Below, piece by piece: positions 1 to 11,499 of a stretch of DNA of 64,000 bases. The stretch comes from Rhipicephalus microplus (Eukaryota; Arthropoda; Arachnida; Ixodida; Ixodidae). Under the pieces are notes generated by a model that saw only the letters and a list, made by a program, of their open reading frames with translations, had not been told where the DNA came from and made no database searches. The first letter of the stretch is position 1. Each line of letters starts with the position of its first letter. Position numbers and translations under genes: made by a program. The stretch lies in NCBI RefSeq assembly GCF_043290135.1, contig NC_134705.1, positions 43,465,271 through 43,529,270 on the forward strand, in the 5' to 3' direction.

Positions 1-33
1 TTGTGTGATACCCCTGAGTGACGACAATTAGTT

Positions 34-870
34 ATGTACGCAAACAGTACTATCAGTTTCTTTAGAGCTGCCACTATATCAGATCTCGAGTTAAAAGTGA
101 ACTACTATATGAAGCAACACTCTTCTTGGTTACGACAAAACAAATTACAAATGAACTCTTGCAAAATAAATTATATAATATTTGGCGCAGCTATTAAACC
201 GGGAAACTGCAACGTAACTATTGTTTTTGATGACAGAATAATCGAGAAGGTTAAATGTCAAAAATTTCTCGGAGTTTGGTTTCAGAAAGATCTGACCTGG
301 AACATATATGCGGACAAAACTGTAACAGCATCAAGATGAACTGTTGGTTCTTTATATGGATTAGGTACTCTGCTTCCTCCTTCCTGAAAACTTCATTGTA
401 TTACGCACTATTTCAATCTCGACTAACTTATTCATAATTATTTGAGGCACAACCACACGGAAAAAATTATATAAAGCAGACTGTACTACAAAAAAAAAAG
501 TTCCACGGGCACTCGAGGGTTATCGTGGATCTCTACTGAACATTAGAACGCAGCTTGTTTTCAAGTTAATGCAACATATCGAAAAAATAAGGACAAATTA
601 CATCACGGATACACCCACCAACCTGTGCTACAGATTTCGACAACACTATTTGAGAACACCAAGAATAAGAAGGAATTACGGGAAACATTTACAAAGTTAC
701 AAAAGCCACTTTACTACTCAATAGAATACACGAATTTTATGGCGAATTTATGGAAGCTTCAGATGAAATATTCAAAACGTTGTTCTTTACACACAATACT
801 GACTTCGTCTGACAAAGCTGCTGTGTGTAATAAATGCGAAGCATTTTTTAGCGAACTTCAACGACTTTGA
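34..870 (+). pseudogene. Decayed LINE reverse transcriptase, C-terminal fragment
   Basis: The first 300 bases read as the part of a LINE reverse transcriptase just after the catalytic motif. A segment around WLRQNKLQMNSCK is followed by KFLGVWFQKDLTWN, the usual (Y/F)LGV...L.W block of the thumb region. The frame then shifts near 320-340 and continues as further thumb-like sequence (LYYALFQSRLTYS). More stops follow before a poorly conserved tail ends at an ATCT microsatellite near 873. The 5' part of the element is missing or lies outside the window. The copy has several frameshifts and is certainly non-functional. The clade cannot be assigned from this short piece. Confidence 0.6.
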
Positions 871-872
871 GC

Positions 873-873
873 A

Positions 874-958
<85 letters not shown>

Positions 959-991
959 CTATCTATCTATCTATCTATATATCTATCTATC

Positions 992-1022
<31 letters not shown>

Positions 1023-1065
1023 CTGTCTATCTGTCTATCTATCTATTTTTCTATCTATCTATCTA
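873..1065. repeat. (ATCT)n microsatellite
   Basis: About 190 bases of nearly pure ATCT with a few variants (ATCTCT, ATTT, CTGT). It begins immediately after the LINE remnant, as though seeded by the element's 3' tail. The long Ser-Ile-Tyr-Leu reading frame across it is an artefact. Confidence 0.97.
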
Positions 1066-1079
1066 GCCGCCTACGACTT

Positions 1080-1745
1080 TGAGCTCTCCTGGCCATTTCG
1101 AAAATGGTATCAATACCAAGTTTGCTATGGCATAACATGACGGCATGAAGAACTCATTTGGCTAGTCATAACATGAAAATAATGACACGTATGTCATGAA
1201 TATCATGATTTACGTTTCATGGTCCTGCAGCTCTTGCGGGGGTTTCGTTCACATGGCATGTTGTAAAGCTGGTATGGTATGCCATGATTGCATGGCGAAC
1301 ACAAGCGACACACACTAACATGAAAATCATGATATGTGTGTAATTTAACAACATGACTACGTTCCACGCTCATGATGCGCTCGTGGCCGTTTCGCGAGCG
1401 TCACACATACCAAATTTGGTATTATAGTACGTGAATGGATGACGAAGCAATGTGACTAGTACAAACATGATAATGATGAGGTGCGTGTCATGTAACAACA
1501 TGACTACATGCCACGCTCATGATGCGCTGGCGGCCGTTTAGCTAGCTTCACTTATACCCAATTTGGTATTACGGGACATGAATGAATGACGAAGGGGTGA
1601 TACTGTTGCAAACAAAATAAACATCAGATACGTGTCGTGTAACAACATGACTACATGCCGCGCTCATGATGCGCTCGCGGCCGTTTCGCTAGCCTCACAT
1701 GTACCAAACTCGGTATTACGCTACGCCAATGGATGACGAAGGTAT
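1080..1745. repeat. Dispersed repeat with 147-bp tandem units, left part
   Basis: The phrase 'catgactac' recurs at 1352, 1499 and 1646, exactly 147 bases apart. Each is followed by a similar block (cacgctcatgatgcgctcg, then a 'taccaaatttggtatta'-like palindromic core, then 'gaatgacgaa'). This is a tandem repeat of about three diverged units. Similar but less regular sequence precedes it from about 1120. The array is cut at about 1745 by a LINE and resumes at about 4926 and again at about 6300. No coding capacity is seen. Confidence 0.85.
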
Positions 1746-4450
1746 GTGACTGGTGCAAACTATATGGTTTAACGTGGTTAAATTATGATATAAGCGATGA
1801 AGAAGTTACACCACCCGGCTACAAGATTTATCGAAAAGATAGAGACACGCGTGGTGGTGGCGTTGCTATTATGGTAAAACAATCATTGCAAGTGATAAGG
1901 CAAACCGATATACCGGGCGTTGAATGTGTTATTATCAAACTCTATTTACACGACCTAAATTTGTCTGTAGGCGCATTCTATCGCCCCCCAAATAGTGATC
2001 ACACATTCTTCGAAAAACTGAATGAGTTCCTGTGTTCTAGCAGATGTGACACAAGCAATGTGTTGTTAGCTGGAGACTTTAATGTTCCGTCCATCGACTG
2101 GTCCGGTGATTTTCCGCAGCCACTCGTCTGTGCGGCGGAACCCATTGTAGACCTTATGCTCTTACATAATTTAACGCAATTAGTCAAACAGCCCACGCGC
2201 ATTCGGAAAGACAAGAGCTCTCTTGGATCTCTTTATTGTTAGCCAGAGTATTGCAAGTCGAAACGTTGATGTACAAGTAATGGAAGGAATTTCAGATCAT
2301 AAAATGGTTTTCTTGTCGATCCCTGAAAATTGTATCACCAAAACAGAAAAATACCGACGGTCGGTTCCAGTTTTTTCACGTGCTCAAGATGTGGACATTA
2401 TTGATGCTCTAGACATGTCGTTTCCAACATTCTGTTCTCTTTCCGAGTCAAATGATTGCTCTGTCGAAGACTTGTGGCACTTTTTTAAATCACTTGTTTT
2501 GTCGTGCATTGAACGATTTGTGCCCTTCAGAGAAATTTTAAGCCATAGGGTTAATCCATGGATTACAAGGGAAATAGTGCGCATGGGACGAAAGACAAAA
2601 AAATTAAGAAAACAGCATCGCAAGTCTCCATCACCAGCTAACAGTGAAAAACTTGTGTCAATGCGCAAACGCCTTCAAGAAAGCATTAAAAAGGCTAAAG
2701 AATTTTACCACAAAGTAACTATGAAAAATTTTTTTCTCTCGTCTCCTGAAAAGTTTTGGCGCTATTTTTCCTCAAATAAAAAGTCAACTTCTAACATTGT
2801 AGTTAGCGGAGAAACCGTCACTGACCGACTCACCATTGCAACGTCTTTTAACGACTTCTTTTGTTCAGTATTCACGAAAGATGACACTATTACACCTTCA
2901 GTCAATCAGTTCGAGAACATTCCCCCAATAAGCAACATTTCGATATCTCAGGACGGTGTCCTTTCTCTTTTGCTTCAAATTGATCGTAAGAAAACACCCG
3001 GAATAGACTGTATTGATAACCACTTCTTGGTGAGGTACGCTGAATGGAGCTCACATTATCTGCATCTTATATTTAACAAATCCTTATCCCAATCTAAGAT
3101 CCAAGAGGACTGGAAATACGGTAAAATTACGCCTATACCGAAATCGAACACTCCACATTTGGTTACTTCATATAGACCCATCACCTTCTTGTGTACATGC
3201 GCAAAAATATTGGAACATATTATGTTTAAGCACTTATCAACATTTCTAGATGAAAACAAACTTATTGACCCCAGGCAACATGGCTTCCGAAAAGGTCTAT
3301 CTACCGTAACACAACTATTAGAAACAGTACATGAACTCGCCAAAACCCTTGACAGGCAAGGTCAAACTGATATTATTTTTCTAGATTTTGATAAAGTGTA
3401 CGATCGCGTGTCGCACCAAAAGCTGCTCTTAAAACTTCAACCCATACTGAAGAACGATACACTTCTGTCATGGATAAAATATTACTTAAATTTAAGACGA
3501 CAATGTGTAACAATTGATGGTACGTGCTCTCCAGCAGAGACAGTTATATCCGGTATACCTCAAGGTTCGGTGCTTGGGCCACTTTTCTTTCTTGTGTTCA
3601 TTAATGACATAGTACAGGATATATACCAGTTAAAATTAGACTATTCGCAGATGACTGCATCCTCTATCATGAAGTTCAAAGCCGCTGCGACCAAGTTCTT
3701 TTGAATTCTTCTTTAGCGAAAATACAAACTTGGTGTTCAACGTGGCAAATGAGTGTTAACAAGACTAAAACGGTAGCCATGCCAATAACGCGTAAACAGC
3801 ATCCCCTAAGCTTTCCATATTCCATAGATAATCACACTCTCTCCGTTGTAGAAAGGTACAAATATTTAGGCGTAATTATTACCTCGGACCTTAGATGGAA
3901 TGAACACATTTCGTATATTACAAATAAAGCCATGCGTAAACTTGGATACCCTCGAAGGTCATTGCGAAAATCAACCAAAGAAATAAAGTTACTGGCTTAC
4001 AAAACTTTCATTAGGCCCTCCCTCGAATATGCATCAGTTATATGGGATCCGTACACAAAAAACAACATCGTTAAACTAGAACTCGTTCAAAGGAAGGGCA
4101 TCAGGTTTGTTCATAATTGCTATCGCTGGCAAGTATCTGTAACTTCAATCTTGGCAGAATAAGAGCTGGATACATTGCAAAAGAGACGTCAGCGTGAACG
4201 GATCAAGTTTTTGTACTCCCTTTACCATGATAAGCTGGCAATAGACAAGAGTAATTTTATCGACCGGGTTGGTAAGTGCTCGACGCGATCACACCACACG
4301 AAAAAGATAAAGGATTTTAGCTGTAAAACACACACATTCAAAAACTCTTTTTTTCCGAGAACAACGCGTGAATGGAATCGACTTCCATCCAATGTAATTG
4401 ATTGTAATACACTAAATTCTTTTGTTAAAGCATTGTCAGATTATCTGTAA
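1746..4450 (+). pseudogene. LINE endonuclease-reverse transcriptase, broken
   Basis: The APE endonuclease half shows RGGGVAIMV, GAFYRPPNSD, LLAGDFNVPSIDW and, after a frameshift near 2220, GISDHKMV. The reverse transcriptase shows SYRPITFL, QHGFRKGLST, FLDFDKVYDRVSH (first catalytic Asp) and GIPQGSVLGPLFF. A second frameshift near 3650 falls just at the catalytic (Y/F)ADD motif, which is not readable in one frame. The next segment (3701-4162) holds YKYLGVIITSDLRW and the thumb. A stop at 4160-4162 precedes the last segment, which ends in FFPRTTREWNRLPSNV, typical of the CR1/L2 group C-terminus. At least two frameshifts and one stop make it non-functional. Confidence 0.88.
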
Positions 4451-4925
4451 TTTTTTCGGTATCTTTGGCGTCACTCCGCTTTCCTAGTATCTCGACATCT
4501 GCAACTGATATGTGATTGTGAAACAATAATGTCGTTCTGATGTTTTTTTTGTTGTTGTTGAGTGTGTCACATTGTAACTCTGCTTTGTTTTAGCGGTGCA
4601 CCTCGGTGGTGTTACTAATTACAGTGCCCTCTTGTACAATCCAGATTTCTCCTGCTCTTTCCAGTCATGTCTTGTGTATTATTAATTGTTTCTATCAGTG
4701 TAGGTCTGGCTTGGTACCAAACAAGTTGCTGATAGTACCTGCTGTCACTTTGTTGATTGCGTAATTGTATATTTTTATTTTTATTTTGTTCCCGCTCATT
4801 GTTGCGGTTGCTTTGTGGGCGTATTTGCGTATGTTCTCGCATTCTTTTATTTGTTCTGCCCGCTCCTGCCAAAGGCCTTTTTCAAAGGCTGGCAGTAAAT
4901 CTGAAAATAAATAAATAAAAATAAA
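1746..4925 (+). mobile_element. 5'-truncated CR1/L2-like (jockey-type) LINE inserted in the 147-bp array
   Basis: The element starts abruptly inside its endonuclease domain and ends in an A-rich tail, (AAATA)n, at about 4900-4925, just after 'ggcagtaaatctg'. Both flanks are 147-bp repeat sequence: the left side stops after 'ggtgcaaac' and the right side resumes with 'ataatcacgaagtgcgtgtcatgt'. The insertion therefore split a pre-existing array. I could not define a target-site duplication. The 3'UTR (4451-4900) is AT-rich and without genes. ORF1 and the N-terminal part of the endonuclease were lost, which is usual for target-primed insertions. Confidence 0.85.
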
Positions 4926-6650
4926 TAAAATATAATCACGAAGTGCGTGTCATGTGAGAACATTACTATACGCCATAGTCGGCACCAATACATTTCGACC
5001 TGACGCAGTGCGCCTGCTCGCCGGCCTGGCGCGTCACGCTGCCGTTGCCACGCCAGGAGCCGGTCCTGCCATAACTCTCAGGCGCGTGCCGTGCTGTGTT
5101 GCTTTGACGCATGCACGTTTCAGCGCGTCTGGCATCCCTCCATCACTAAAAGAGGGAGACGCGGTGTTGTATGGTGTGATGAGTGAAGAAAATGACGACA
5201 ACGACGGAAGTGCGCGGCAAGGCGCGTGTGGTTCTGAGCCAATAGTGAGCGTGAGGTCAGCCAATCAGCTGATGACCTGTGGTGGCCCATAGAGGTGGCG
5301 TGCCACGATTGGGCCACGTGTGACCATTACGTGGCGGTAAGCTTTGTGGCTGGGGATGAGCCGAAGCATCGGCAGACGGAAGACAGCGGGCCAAAGCGTC
5401 GGACGCAGGCGATCCAGGTTCCGGCCAGGGAGTGCGGCTGTCCACGCTACTGCAGTCCAACTACCAGCTGGGGTGGTGTTGCCGACACGAGTACTGCATC
5501 TCGGAGCGCGGCCTCGCCTGCTGTTTTCTTCCTTGCTGAGGGCATCGCGGATCTCGGCGAGGCGTCTCCGTGCTCAGACGTTCGGCACAGCGACGTACGT
5601 GGCCTGCCTAATGGTCACGGTTGCGCCGAGCATCGCGTCTCGACGCAAGCGGTTCGCTGGACGGGCTGGCCATTTACACGCATGGAGCATCGCGTCTCCG
5701 ATGCGCGTTCACTGCTCCGTAATCGCACTCATGCCATCAAGCGCCGGTATCACCAGGGCGTCGCACATCGGCAAGTGAGCGCATTTTATAGCGTTTTTCC
5801 GCCACCTCCTGCCCTGCACCTCATCGGTGTCGGTCGTACCGCCGATCTGGCCCTCAGGATTTAGAACGCTTTTACTTGAAGTCTAATTGGTCATTTGTTA
5901 ATCAAGCTTAGTTCTCTCTGTCCCATTGTATGTATTTTTTCTGCCTCAGTGTTTTCTATGTTTAGTTTCCGTGTTCTGTCATAAAAGTCGTGTGTGTTGT
6001 TACCGCGTCGTCTCAAAGTCCATTTCTCCTCGCACGACACGCAAAACAAGCGTTGACAAACCTTGGCACCGATAAAGAATATTTTTCATTACATATGGGT
6101 AATGCATCGTCGCGAAATGCGGCATGTCGCATTTCATGCCAGTTGCAGTCAGGCCGCGCCGACGGACGCGGGTCGTGCCTGGCGTCAGACTCTAAGCGTT
6201 CGCTTTTCGCTAACGTAGCGTCGCTGTGCCCAGCGTGCGCGAGCGTTAACGCTCCTTTGGAGTATGTTGGACCCTTCATGGTGCACTCGCCAACGTTTCG
6301 CTAGCTCTATATATACCAAGTTTAGTGTTACGTGACGTCAATGAATGACGAAATATGTGATTGGTGCAAAAATGATAATCCTGACAGGCGTGTCATGTAA
6401 AAGCATGACAACATTCCACGCTCATAGCGTGCTCGCGGCCGTTGTGCAAGCTCCACACATACTAAATTTGGTATCACGTGACGTGATAGATGACGAACGT
6501 AAACTACACATTCAAACATGATAATCATGACACAGAAATCATGTACGGCATCATTTACCTCTACCTCGTAACGTTGTGCTGATTTTAAAGTGACATATCA
6601 ACATTTCTCATTAGTGCTTCGCGTATCATCGATTCCCACTGTACGTGGGA
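4926..6650. repeat. Dispersed repeat, right part, with a GC-rich insertion-like block
   Basis: 4926-4975 and about 6290-6540 resemble the 147-bp units at 1.35-1.74 kb ('cgctagctc...taccaag/aaatttggt...gaatgacgaa...catgataatcatgac'). Between them, roughly 5100-5990 is GC-rich, without a recognisable protein family, and unlike its flanks. It might be a solo LTR or another insertion, but I see no clear terminal repeats. Open frames of 189 and 144 codons in it (5295-5864 and 5344-5778) match nothing I recognise and are probably chance frames of GC-rich DNA. Confidence 0.5.
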
Positions 6651-7208
6651 TCTGCCCATTTTTTTTTCGACTTCATTGTCTTGACTGCAAATTTAGGTTG
6701 ATGACTGGGGCGAAATATCCTAACAGTGTATTATGTAGAATTTTTTCCCTTGCAGACATAACGTTTTCTTCTTGCTTTTCTATATTCATAACTATTCAGT
6801 TTATTATGTAGATACAGTATAGTTTGTATAAACTTCAGCTATGCACGGCCTGCTTGCCGAACTCTCGTAGGAGCAGAAGCCTTTGTCAGGCCATATCACC
6901 TTTAGTTTCTGCTTCCCTTATGTTGTAAACAAAAGAAGTAATGCCCATACAATTCAATGCATCAAAATAAATTATGTGTACAGGTCTAGACTGATTCGAC
7001 ATACTTAATGCCGTCCACTTAGCAGTGAAATCTACCTTACAGAGAGCTATTTCATCCCGCTAGGATTGAACTATCGGGGCTGCGTCTAGCCAACTGTTAC
7101 GCCGTATAATGTGTGGCCTGTAATTAAAGGCACGCTTTGCATATTAGTGTTCACAATACATGAAACTAAAATTTTCTTGTGTGGAGAAACAAAAGACGTT
7201 GTGCTTAC
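6651..7208. other. Intron of the GMC oxidoreductase gene, no gene seen
   Basis: AT-rich sequence following the GMC exon on the minus strand. The intron begins at 7208 with gtaagc. No further exon of the family and no element with coding capacity is visible in this stretch or below it to base 1, so the next exon should lie beyond the left edge. Confidence 0.6.
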
Positions 7209-7382
7209 GCCCAGCTCCTCTAGATCTCTCGCAGGTCCTACTCCTGAGAGAAGCAGCAGCTGTGTTGAACCGATTGTGCCTCCCGACAAAATGATTTCCC
7301 GCCGGGCTCGCACTTTTCGGTGGATAAGGGTTCCCTGCTTCTTGAATTGGACTCCTACAGCTCGCTGGTTTTCGAAGAGTAT
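7209..7382 (-). CDS. GMC-family flavin oxidoreductase, third visible exon
   Basis: This exon encodes 58 residues, phase 0 to 0. It opens with ILFENQRAVGVQF and contains RARREIILSGGTIGS and TQLLLLSGVGPARDLEELG. That is the conserved GMC block in which an (A/S)(R/K)KEV(I/V)LS.G segment leads into SPQLL.LSG(I/V)GP near the middle of a roughly 600-residue flavoprotein; Thr replaces the usual Pro before QLL. The acceptor (ttcattgtgcttcacttcatag) and the donor (GGC|gtaagc) are canonical. The previous exon at 34228-34352 ends in phase 0 with ...SHAVK, which joins smoothly to ILFENQ. GMC enzymes oxidise alcohols, sugars or choline using FAD; the substrate cannot be told from this part. The next exon should lie to the left of this window. 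Confidence 0.9.
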
Positions 7383-8100
7383 CTATGAAGTGAAGCACAA
7401 TGAATATAAGCACGTAAATATTAGAGGTGCACTGTCCACTCATTAGACCGTAAAATGCATCAATTTAAACTGAAGAATGAAGGCAAACGAATAGAGTTGA
7501 TCGAGAGTGTAGACAGAACTTTTTTTTTGGGGGGGGGGGCAATATACTTTATACTCATTTCTATCTGAGCACGTATATATGCGTATACGCAAGCTAAATG
7601 GAAGAACTTGCGGGGAAGGAGGTTAAACTATCCCCAACTTCACCGCGGTTAGACCGGTAGGGTATAGCTTGTAGGTGTCCGTTATAAATGTGAAGCAGCC
7701 CCTGCACACAGGCATAACCAATGGCACCAAGTGTGTCACTCTTTCTTCCTTTTCCTTCTGTTTGTGGCTTAGCATTTGTCATCTCCTTAGGCGCAACTAT
7801 TCAAAATATAAACAAACAAATATCAACCAAAAAATCTCGAACAAGCACCCCCCGTCCGCCCCTCACAGTGAAAGGCGACCCGACATGCTTTGGACGGTAC
7901 CCTTGTTACGTAATGAAGAGAAGTTAAATATTAAAAATAAATATGCACAGCTGTGGTACTCATGAAATTCTTTGAGTGCACATGCATTCACCGTTTCCAA
8001 CATAGTCAATGAAAGAGTGGAAAAGACCACACAGAATGGTGGAAAGTGCTTGTATGTCACTGGCAGTTATTGCAAAGGGGAGACAGGGGGAAATTGATGA
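7383..8100. other. Intronic sequence, unassigned
   Basis: No gene, terminal repeat or recognisable element. It contains a short T8-G10 homopolymer junction near 7521-7540. This is the 3' end of the 26.8-kb intron between the exons at 34 kb and 7 kb. Confidence 0.5.
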
Positions 8101-8465
8101 AAAGAAAACGCAAAAAGTCAACCTGGGACAAGTATAATGCCACGTTCCTTTTCTGTTGTGGAATAATTAGTTTCTGCTTTGGATAGTGACCAGCTGGTGT
8201 AACTAATAACCATTTCCAGTCCATCAGCCCTCTGCACAAGAACGGCGCCGAGACCTACGCTGCTTGCGTCTGTGTGTATTTCTGTTTTGGCGAATTCGTT
8301 GAAATGGGCAAGCAACGGAGGCTTCTGGAGGTGATCTTCAAGCTCTTGGAAAGCGCGTTCCTGTGGCGTTTCTTACTTGAACCCCACGTCGGCCTTGGTA
8401 AGATTAGTGAGTTGATCGATGGCCGACGCTGCATGCGCCAGTATCAGTGCAAGTGTGCTACCGTA
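8100..8465 (-). pseudogene. Ty3/Gypsy pol fragment (RT-RNase H junction)
   Basis: Read on the minus strand, about 8460 down to 8100 gives [39 protein letters not shown] and [13 protein letters not shown]. This is the characteristic start of a Gypsy RNase H domain (TDAS..G.GAVL.Q). The frame is disrupted and nothing of the integrase follows. It abuts a plus-strand Gypsy fragment at about 8466, so two unrelated or rearranged pieces meet there. Confidence 0.75.
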
Positions 8466-9350
8466 ACCCGACTATCGGTTTAACGGGCGCAAGTTCGCAC
8501 AAATAAACAGTTTGATCTGACCATTCCGTCTCCTGCCTTCAACCACGTCACGACCCCGTAACATTTGGTGCTGGTGCTGCTTCGTTTATGTACCGGACGC
8601 TCCCAGCGTGGCCGCCCTCAACCACTGGGACACTGAAGAAAAGCTCCGTCGTGTGTACTTCTACCTGGAAGACATCGCAAGGACCTGGCTCGAAAATTGG
8701 GAGTCTGTGCTTCAAACGTAGGATATCTTCTGCAGCGCATTCGTGCAAACGTTCGCGAGCGTCGCTCGCAAGGAGAGGGCTGCTGCTTTTCTAGAGACCC
8801 GGGTTCAGCTAACAAATGAAAATGTCACCATTTTCACAGAAGAAATGGCCTGCTTATTCTGTCACAGTGACCCGGACGTGCCTTAGGAGGTTTTCTCATG
8901 CGAAGGGTCAAACAAGATCTCTTCGCGGGACTGACAAGGAATCTACCGAACACCGTCCGATAATTCATATCTAAGGCGACCACTATTGAAAAGACCCTGG
9001 ACATGCGCAGCAGACGGTACAATCGTGGCCTGACTCCCGACTGCGCTGCTGCTCAAGCGATTGACTTCCGAAGGCATGCCTTAAACGATCCGAGAGATTG
9101 TGCGCAAAGAGCTGCGCTAGCTGTTGCCTTCGGAGCAGCCTCAAGTGGATTCGATCGCCGTTATTGCGCGAGAAGAAGTTCGGCAATCGCTTCTAATTCC
9201 CCATGCACCGCTGCCCGAGCCAGAAGCTATGAGCTACGCCGCTTCAGTGTACCACAACGCTCCTCCCCGCCCACGCCAAAACGCAACCCCGTTGCACTTC
9301 CGTCGCGACCCCGCGACCATATGCTTTGCCACCAAGCACAGGGGTGGATG
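8466..9350 (+). pseudogene. Ty3/Gypsy 3' end of 5' LTR plus decayed gag
   Basis: The sequence around 8500-8572 looks like an LTR end (aaataaac, then ...cgaccccgtaaca) followed at once by tttggtgctggtg, a primer-binding-site-like stretch. The intact-structure Gypsy at 55.9 kb has the same arrangement (gtgaca then tttggtg). Downstream frames give TEEKLRRVYFYLEDIARTWLENW, typical of a retrotransposon Gag core, then after stops IREIVRKELR, PSEQPQVDSIAVIAREEV and PRQNATPLHFRRDPAT. Several stops and frameshifts are present. It ends near 9350 without protease. Confidence 0.72.
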
Positions 9351-10777
9351 GCTAGGATATTTTGACGATGACAAAAAGAGGAACATATACAATAAAACAA
9401 GAAAATCACAGCATATTAAGGGGGTGAATGATGAAGAGTTTGGAACAAAGCTCGGGAAGCAGTCATAGTTACAGCTTAAAATCTTCAGTGGCTTCGCCCA
9501 GCAGTACTCATGAAATTTCATTCAAACTTCAATGACCGGTTGTCTTTCGGACTTCATGATTAATGATTACCGTCTGATGATTGGTGAAATGGGGTGATAG
9601 GGAATATTACATGGGCGTGACTTTAGGGTTTGCAAAGACAATGCCTGTGCCCGTTGTCCTCTGTGTGGCGGGATTTGGCCGGCAAGCACGAGCCACAGGG
9701 GCCTTCAGCCCCCGGTGCTCTTCATCGTCAATGGTCCGCCTAGCTGCACGATCCAGCAAGTGCACTCGTACGGCGACGATCCGGGGAGTAGAGAGATTTA
9801 TTCACGACTCCGAAGCAGCCGTGCGGACGCAGCCTGCTAGCTATTTTTAATGGCAGCCTCTGTCCGTACGGCTGCTGTGGAGGCGCAACTAAATCTGCCT
9901 AGTGATGACAGCTCACCACCCGGTGTGACTCCACACAGCCCGCAACAGCCAATTAGAGAGCAGCTGCACCGCCAACGCCACCAAACGTACCTTCACCCAA
10001 CCGCCATATTGTATGTATGTATATGGGCCAAAGTCTTCTCGGGAACGAGGCGAGAAACGTAGAGGATGACACAGAATGCGTACAGCGCCACGTTATTCTA
10101 TCATCACCCAACTGCACGTGTGCATGTATCCCTATGAGACAGCGCCTTCTATTTTACGATAAGGATACGTTGGATTGATCGACGCGGTACGCCGGATGGA
10201 TCGACGATCGACAACAAGCAAGGTGTTGCTATAAAGAGCTTCACTCCAGAAAGAACACGCAAACATCAACACACCCTCAACATTCAAATCAAAGCGGTTT
10301 TGAAAGACCATTGAGCGGAATGAGCACAGAAGCGCCCACACTGCCTTCTTTTGAGACGTTAGGCCCTATCTACCGTGCAGTTTTTTGGTGTGTTATGATT
10401 TGGCATCACATTTAGGCATCCGCACGCATTCTGCATAAAGATAGCTTGTGTGACCACTATGGTTGTGATAGAACTACACAACATATTTTGTGTGAGTGCA
10501 CATAGTACGGTTTCAGAGGCAACGCTCAATAAACTGGACGACTGCAAATTGCAAATCTCTTGAAAAATTAAGGTGGCGCTTCCTCGGAATTTTACGGTAC
10601 ATAGCTGGTTGCAGAAAACATGCAGTGAATGCATCTGTGAAGTTATTTCTTTTCCTTAAAGAGCGAAATCTGGAAACCACAATTGGGGCGATTTGAAAAC
10701 AGCGCAAAAAGCACACAAGTATACATCTTGAATTCGAAGCATTTCATTGCACACTGAACGCACTTCGAGCTTTTATT
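9351..10777. other. Unassigned intronic sequence
   Basis: No convincing gene or element. 9600-10060 is GC-rich with several short open frames (89 and 70 codons) that match nothing recognised. 10080-10770 is AT-rich. Confidence 0.4.
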
Positions 10778-10822
<45 letters not shown>

Positions 10823-10829
10823 TTATCTA

Positions 10830-10885
<56 letters not shown>

Positions 10886-10899
10886 TTATCTATCTATCT
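10778..10899. repeat. (ATCT)n microsatellite
   Basis: About 120 bases of ATCT with three ATTT or CTACT interruptions. Confidence 0.97.
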
Positions 10900-11139
10900 T
10901 GTTATGCCTGGGTGCTCTTGCGATCATCTTGTTTTCTTTACACCAAAAAATTTGCAATAATGGGCATTAGTGTATGACAAACACAATGCACAGGTGATTA
11001 GTTAAGTGTGGCACATACCCGTATACAACGGCCGAAGAAATATGGGTGTGAGCCACAGGTGATTGACAGTATGTATAGAACCCCAAACGGCGTTAACACA
11101 TTTTCAAGAAGATTTATGCCTACACCTTATGGATCACGT

Positions 11140-11192
11140 GTTGTAGGCGGGTTAGGAGTCCGCAGGATGCAGACTCCTAACCCACGTACAAC
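11140..11192. repeat. Imperfect inverted repeat (hairpin)
   Basis: Arms 11140-11160 and 11172-11192 are complementary over 21 bases with about three mismatches ('gttaggagtc' against 'gactcctaac' is perfect), separated by 11 bases. No element boundary is obvious. Confidence 0.75.
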
Positions 11193-11206
11193 ACCAACCA
11201 TAAATC

Positions 11207-11492
<286 letters not shown>

Positions 11493-11499
11493 GCAGTTT

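Noticed and set aside
873..1065. Long Ser-Ile-Tyr-Leu repeat protein
   Set aside because: Translation of an ATCT microsatellite; the same occurs at 10.8 and 11.4 kb.
5295..5864. 189-codon ORF in GC-rich sequence
   Set aside because: Overlaps another long frame, no recognisable motif; GC-rich DNA gives long chance frames.
7209..7354. Exon start at 7354 (tag before GAGTCC) for the GMC exon
   Set aside because: The acceptor at 7382 keeps nine more codons (ILFENQRAV) that fit the family, and its phase matches the previous exon; the 7354 site would not.
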